33,280 bases of DNA from Clostridiaceae bacterium (GTDB taxonomy: Bacteria; Bacillota; Clostridia; Saccharofermentanales; DTU023): positions 1-33,280 of the forward strand of contig JAAZMK010000162.1 of the NCBI GenBank assembly GCA_012798865.1. Direction: 5' to 3'. Each line of letters begins with the position of its first letter. Positions within the stretch are counted from its first letter, which is position 1. Below the pieces are notes generated by a model. That model saw only the letters and a list, made by a program, of their open reading frames with translations, ran no database searches and was not told where the DNA came from. Below, in pieces: positions 29,991-33,280 of this stretch. A program made the translations under genes and the position numbers.

Positions 29991-32324
29991 ATGGCAAAAA
30001 GAATATTTGAAATGCAATTTAATGGAGCGCCCCTCATTCTTGAGACGGGCGAACTCGCCCAATTTGCGAATGGCGCGGTACTTGTCCGCTACGGTGAGAC
30101 AACCGTGCTGACGACAGTCACCGCTTCGACTGAAGCACGTGAGGGGATAGACTTCTTCCCGCTGTCGGTTGACTACGAAGAAAAAATGTACAGTGTCGGG
30201 AAGATTCCCGGCGGCTTCTTGAAGAGAGAGGGACGCCCGACTGAGAATGCCGTCTTGACGGCTCGATCAATCGATAGACCGATCAGACCGCTTTTCCCGA
30301 GCGATCTTCGCAACGATGTCGTTGTGAACAATTTGATATTGTCCGTCGACTACGACTACTCGCCGCAAGTCGCCGCTTTAATCGGTACGTCTGCTGCGAT
30401 CTCCATCTCAGACATCCCTTGGAACGGTCCGGTCGTCGGAGTTCAGGTCGCTCTGATCGACGGTGAAGTGATCATCAACCCGACTCTTGAAGAATTCGAG
30501 GCTTCTGATCTCGATTTGTTTCTGGCTGGCACGGCGACGAAGATCAATATGATTGAAGCCGGCGCGAATGAGGTCTCGGAAGAGAAGATGCTCGAAGCGA
30601 TAGAAAAGGGACATGAAGTGATCCGCGATCTCTGCCTCAAGATCGAGGATATGCGCCGTGAAATCGGCAAGGAGAAGTTCTCCTACAAATCGACGACACC
30701 ACCAGAGGGGCTTTTCGCTGCGGTCAAAGACGCGTATCTTCAACATATGCGCGAAGCCGTCTTGTCGGCGGACAAGTCAGTTCGAGATAAAGCAGTCTCT
30801 GAATTGTCCGCAAAAATCAGAGAATTCATCGAGAAGAACTACCCGGAGGAAATCGAATATACTCTCGGTATCGTTGATGATCTACAGAAATTTGTGGTGC
30901 GCGATTACCTCTTGAACGAGCATCGTCGCGTCGATGGTCGTCAGCTCAATGAGATCAGAAAGCTTTCCGCCTCAGTCGACCTGATTCCGCTTGTACACGG
31001 TTCCGCTCTTTTTTCACGCGGACAGACGCAGGTAATGACGATTTGTACGCTCGGTACTGTCAGCGAAGCGCAACGTCTCGATGGAGTGGATCCGCGTGAG
31101 AGCAAACACTATATGCATCAGTACAACTTTCCATCCTACAGTGTCGGAGAGGCGCGCCCCAATCGTTCGCCCGGCAGGCGAGAAATCGGTCACGGTGCAC
31201 TCGCGGAGCGGGCGTTAATTCCTGTGCTCCCCGACATCGAGGAGTTCCCGTACGCGATTCGCTGCGTCTCCGAAGTGACGATGTCAAACGGTTCGACATC
31301 GCAGGCGTCTGTTTGTGCGAGTTCGCTCGCTCTGATGGCAGCAGGTGTCCCGATTACGAAGGCGGTCGCCGGCATTTCGTCCGGCTTGATCATCGATCCC
31401 GAGAATGAGGATCACTATCTTGTCTTTATGGACATTCAGGGTATCGAAGATTTCTTCGGCGACATGGATTTCAAGGTTGCCGGAACGCGTGACGGTATCA
31501 CAGCCATCCAAGTTGACATCAAGGTTGACGGTCTGACGCTCGACATCATTCGCGACGCGCTTGAGCTGACAAGAGAAGGAAGACTGCAAATCATCAATGA
31601 CGTGATGACTCCCTGTATCGCTGAGCCGCGTCCGGAGCTCGCGCCGAATGCTCCGAAGATTGACCAGATTGATATTCCTGCTGATAAGATTCGCGACGTC
31701 ATCGGTTCAGGCGGAAAAGTCATCCGTCGCATTACAGAGTTGACCGGTACACAGATTGACGTCGAAGAAGACGGTCCTTTAGGACACGTTTATATTGCCT
31801 CGACTGACCAGAAATCAGGCAAAAAGGCGATGGACATCGTTCGCGCAATTGTCTTCGATCCCGAGCCTGGCACTGTTTTCGACGGCGTGGTGACAAGACT
31901 GATGAACTTCGGCGCTTTCGTTGAGATTGCGCCCGGCAAAGAAGGGCTCGTCCATGTATCGAAAATGGCTTGGAATCGCGTCAACCGCGTTGAAGACGTC
32001 GTTGCTGTCGGTGATGAAGTGCGCGTAGTCGTTTCAGAGATTGACGATCAAGGTCGCCTGAATCTTTCGATGCGCGATCTGATGGAGAAGCCCGAAGGCT
32101 ATGTTGAGCGGACCGATGATGACGGCGGCAGAAGCGGCAGAAGCGGCGGACGTTCTTTCCGCGGCGACAGACGCGGCGATCGCAGTGACCGCTCTCGCGG
32201 CGATCGTTCACGCGGAGATCGCGACGGCAGAAGCAGAGATCGCGGCGGACGTGACAGCCGTCGTTCTGTTGATCGCGGACGCGATGATGATGACAGAGAA
32301 CCGAGAGGCGAAAGGTACTTCTAG
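29991..32324 (+). CDS. pnp: Polyribonucleotide nucleotidyltransferase (PNPase)
   Basis: PNPase degrades RNA 3' to 5' with phosphate and can add nucleotides in reverse. The 777-residue protein has two RNase PH domains (FFPLSVDYEEKMYSVGKIPG in the first; GSALFSRGQTQVMT, FPSYSVGEARPNRSPGRREI (in part) and GDMDFKVAGTRDGITAIQ in the second), an alpha-helical linker, a KH domain with GSGG near residue 572 and an S1 domain from about 625 to 695. The last 75 or so residues are a disordered tail rich in Gly, Arg, Asp and Ser, longer than in many PNPases. ATG 29991 has GGAGG upstream; the open frame extends to 29910 without support. Confidence 0.98.
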   Translation: MAKRIFEMQFNGAPLILETGELAQFANGAVLVRYGETTVLTTVTASTEAREGIDFFPLSVDYEEKMYSVGKIPGGFLKREGRPTENAVLTARSIDRPIRPLFPSDLRNDVVVNNLILSVDYDYSPQVAALIGTSAAISISDIPWNGPVVGVQVALIDGEVIINPTLEEFEASDLDLFLAGTATKINMIEAGANEVSEEKMLEAIEKGHEVIRDLCLKIEDMRREIGKEKFSYKSTTPPEGLFAAVKDAYLQHMREAVLSADKSVRDKAVSELSAKIREFIEKNYPEEIEYTLGIVDDLQKFVVRDYLLNEHRRVDGRQLNEIRKLSASVDLIPLVHGSALFSRGQTQVMTICTLGTVSEAQRLDGVDPRESKHYMHQYNFPSYSVGEARPNRSPGRREIGHGALAERALIPVLPDIEEFPYAIRCVSEVTMSNGSTSQASVCASSLALMAAGVPITKAVAGISSGLIIDPENEDHYLVFMDIQGIEDFFGDMDFKVAGTRDGITAIQVDIKVDGLTLDIIRDALELTREGRLQIINDVMTPCIAEPRPELAPNAPKIDQIDIPADKIRDVIGSGGKVIRRITELTGTQIDVEEDGPLGHVYIASTDQKSGKKAMDIVRAIVFDPEPGTVFDGVVTRLMNFGAFVEIAPGKEGLVHVSKMAWNRVNRVEDVVAVGDEVRVVVSEIDDQGRLNLSMRDLMEKPEGYVERTDDDGGRSGRSGGRSFRGDRRGDRSDRSRGDRSRGDRDGRSRDRGGRDSRRSVDRGRDDDDREPRGERYF

Positions 32325-32359
32325 GTCTTCGGTCGTCATCCGTTCGTTCAGCTGCAAAA

Positions 32360-32389
32360 TTGACACGGCTTTCTTCCTTTTGATATGAT
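32360..32389 (+). promoter_or_regulatory. Promoter of tRNA-Trp
   Basis: A perfect TTGACA (32360-32365) and TATGAT (32384-32389) are 18 bp apart, with TG one base before the -10. The start would be about 35 bases before the tRNA. Just after it, GGTGGT (32401-32406) and ACCACC (32419-32424) can form a small leader hairpin. Confidence 0.8.
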
Positions 32390-32429
32390 GAACGCCGTCA
32401 GGTGGTGACCGATTCGTTACCACCAAAAT

Positions 32430-32504
32430 AGGGGAGTGGCTCAACGGTAGAGCAACGGTCTCCAAAACCGTGGGTTGCGGGTTCGAATCCTGTCTCCCCT
32501 GCCA
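32430..32504 (+). tRNA. tRNA-Trp (anticodon CCA)
   Basis: The full cloverleaf is visible: acceptor AGGGGAG (32430-32436) with CTCCCCT (32494-32500), D arm GCTC...GAGC, anticodon stem ACGGT/ACCGT with loop CTCCAAA (anticodon 32462-32464), T arm with GGTTCGAATCC, discriminator G and an encoded CCA end. Decodes UGG. Confidence 0.97.
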
Positions 32505-32508
32505 ACCT

Positions 32509-32545
32509 AAGCACTGCTATTACAATACAATGGCAGTGCTTTTTT
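32509..32545 (+). terminator. Terminator after tRNA-Trp
   Basis: AAGCACTGC (32509-32517) pairs with GCAGTGCTT (32533-32541), followed by a T run to 32545. Confidence 0.85.
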
Positions 32546-32733
32546 CATGCCCTGAAATCGTGAGGTTTCCGGGTTTTCTTTTTGTACGATATGTGAGCGT
32601 TTTGAGCGATTTTTGCGAAATGTTGACGTATGGTTGCACGACAGTCTTAAAGATGCACCACATTCTGCATGATTGACAAAACTATGTACGATACAGCAAT
32701 ATGACAAGTTTCATACCGTAATAACTTTTATAG

Positions 32734-32922
32734 CAGAAGTTTGCTGCTACTCTAATCACAAATCAGTCCGACAAAACACCACAAATCACTCCAGAATCCC
32801 TTTCTGTGGATATTTCTCATATTGATGGAGTAAAAAGAAACGAAAGATGGGCTCAAGGCATATTGCAATCTTATGCACGAAATATTTGTACAACGGCTGC
32901 AACCATGCCAAAGAGAAAGTAA
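32734..32922 (+). pseudogene. Fragment of a DUF4143-type AAA ATPase
   Basis: Between stops at 32731 and 32920 the plus strand encodes 62 residues with no proper start, including SVDISHIDGVKRNERWAQGI followed by LQSYARNICTTAAT. The pattern of an R-x-x-x-x-x-LL-R-S-Y-A-R-N-I-S-T segment is what I recall from the middle of AAA_14/DUF4143 ATPases, which are usually about 400 residues long. Neither the Walker motifs nor the C-terminal domain is present nearby. It is probably a decayed remnant. The match is from memory of the family, not from a search. Confidence 0.45.
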
Positions 32923-33161
32923 TGTAATAGACAAATCCCGGTTTGTCAGATAGACACAAATTCTAATTTGTTGTACCTGAACTTAAGAAGCCCCCTGATG
33001 TCAGACAAATGCTAGACACAGGAAAGCTTGATTTTATGGGATTTTACAGGTTTGAAAATGTACAAAAACGGCGGTTTATTTTAGACCTCTTCTCAGGGGA
33101 GGACGTCATAATAATGCTAAAGGGGGAAAACGCAGTAACGAACCAAGATTTCAATTATCGT
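32923..33161. other. Non-coding stretch with inverted repeats
   Basis: No convincing gene is present. GACAAA-TCCCGG-TTTGTC (32930-32947) and ACAAATT-CT-AATTTGT (32956-32971) are perfect inverted repeats close together. Two TGTCAGA-like words follow near 32946 and 33000. A 71-codon plus-strand frame (33009-33224) has no ribosome binding site and runs through the direct repeats, so it is not called. The sequence may be the worn end of a mobile element. Confidence 0.35.
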
Positions 33162-33219
33162 CAAATCTGTCAAATTAAAAGAAACAAATATGTCAATCAA
33201 ATTGATGCAAATCTGTCAA
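33162..33219 (+). repeat. Three 12-bp direct repeats at 23-bp spacing
   Basis: CAAATCTGTCAA (33162-33173), CAAATATGTCAA (33185-33196) and CAAATCTGTCAA (33208-33219) start exactly 23 bp apart, about two helical turns. The first and third are identical and the second differs at one base. On the other strand each reads TTGACAGATTTG. This could be an array of protein-binding sites, such as a transposase-binding end or an iteron-like array. Confidence 0.7.
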
Positions 33220-33230
33220 GTTAATCTTGT

Positions 33231-33257
33231 TAGAGCCTTTGCTCTATGTTATTCTTT
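33231..33257 (+). terminator. Weak terminator-like hairpin
   Basis: TAGAGC (33231-33236) pairs with GCTCTA (33241-33246) over CTTT, with a T-rich but interrupted tail. No gene that it would serve is evident within the window. Confidence 0.3.
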
Positions 33258-33280
33258 TCTTGATAAACGGTAATGGTAAG

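Noticed and set aside
33009..33224. 71-codon plus-strand ORF near the right edge
   Set aside because: No ribosome binding site, no recognisable family pattern, and its 3' half consists of the 23-bp-spaced repeats.
1..33280. CRISPR array, rRNA genes, prophage genes, intact transposase
   Set aside because: None seen on either strand; the only regular array is the three 12-bp repeats, which lack CRISPR-like unit length and have 11-bp spacers only.

Overview
The window looks like the chromosome of a low-to-moderate GC Gram-positive bacterium, most likely a member of the Clostridia. The order infC-rpmI-rplT, TrmH-type methyltransferase, rpsO, pnp is Firmicutes-like, the Shine-Dalgarno sites are strong (AGGAGG type), and GTG/TTG starts are frequent. 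I could not run a search, so no genus is named. Two kinds of DNA are joined. Positions 1 to about 18250 are AT-richer and hold surface-polysaccharide genes. About 18390-32500 is GC-richer housekeeping DNA, apart from one AT-rich formyltransferase gene at 26088-26765.

Layout. (1) 1-402: no confident gene; a terminator and a possible insertion-sequence end. (2) 403-3305, minus: a Wzx-type flippase and a Wzy-type polymerase. (3) 3306-3701: back-to-back promoters, and a strong terminator-like hairpin just after the plus-strand start site. (4) 3717-12579, plus: a glycan operon with a PglE/DegT-type sugar aminotransferase, a FemAB/GNAT-like acyltransferase, a fusion of a phosphoglycosyl transferase to a second DegT-like PLP domain, an ATP-grasp ligase, an NAD-dependent epimerase, a GT2 glycosyltransferase and a second O-antigen polymerase/ligase-like membrane protein. 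(5) 12580-12794: a convergent gap filled by a long imperfect inverted repeat. (6) 12795-18252, minus: a second glycan module with an F420-hydrogenase-beta-like Fe-S protein, a flippase, a polysaccharide pyruvyl transferase, a GH88/GH105-like hydrolase and the C-terminal stump of a third flippase.

(7) 18389-25980: a membrane-tethered PP2C-like protein lacking the usual metal ligands (minus), an SDR oxidoreductase (plus), a NYN-LOTUS protein (minus), a CNNM/CorC transporter (plus) and a Ca2+-type P-ATPase (plus) preceded by an overlapping 17-codon leader ORF. (8) 26088-26765: an AT-rich formyltransferase gene with its own promoter. (9) 26874-28395: the infC-rpmI-rplT operon with a promoter, a leader attenuator, a rare AUC start for infC and a terminator. 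(10) 28457-32324: an RNA methyltransferase, S15 and PNPase with a structured leader. (11) 32360-32545: tRNA-Trp(CCA) with promoter and terminator. (12) 32546-33280: decayed DNA with a fragment of a DUF4143-type ATPase and three 12-bp direct repeats spaced exactly 23 bp apart.

How the genes may work together. The plus-strand operon can make a 4-amino sugar, load a sugar phosphate onto undecaprenyl phosphate, extend it and polymerise it. A FemAB-like acyltransferase and an ATP-grasp ligase in the same operon suggest that the amino sugar is further acylated, perhaps with an amino acid. This is an inference. The least ordinary items are the phosphoglycosyl transferase/DegT fusion, the degenerate PP2C, the hairpin at the head of the glycan operon and the 23-bp-period repeats.
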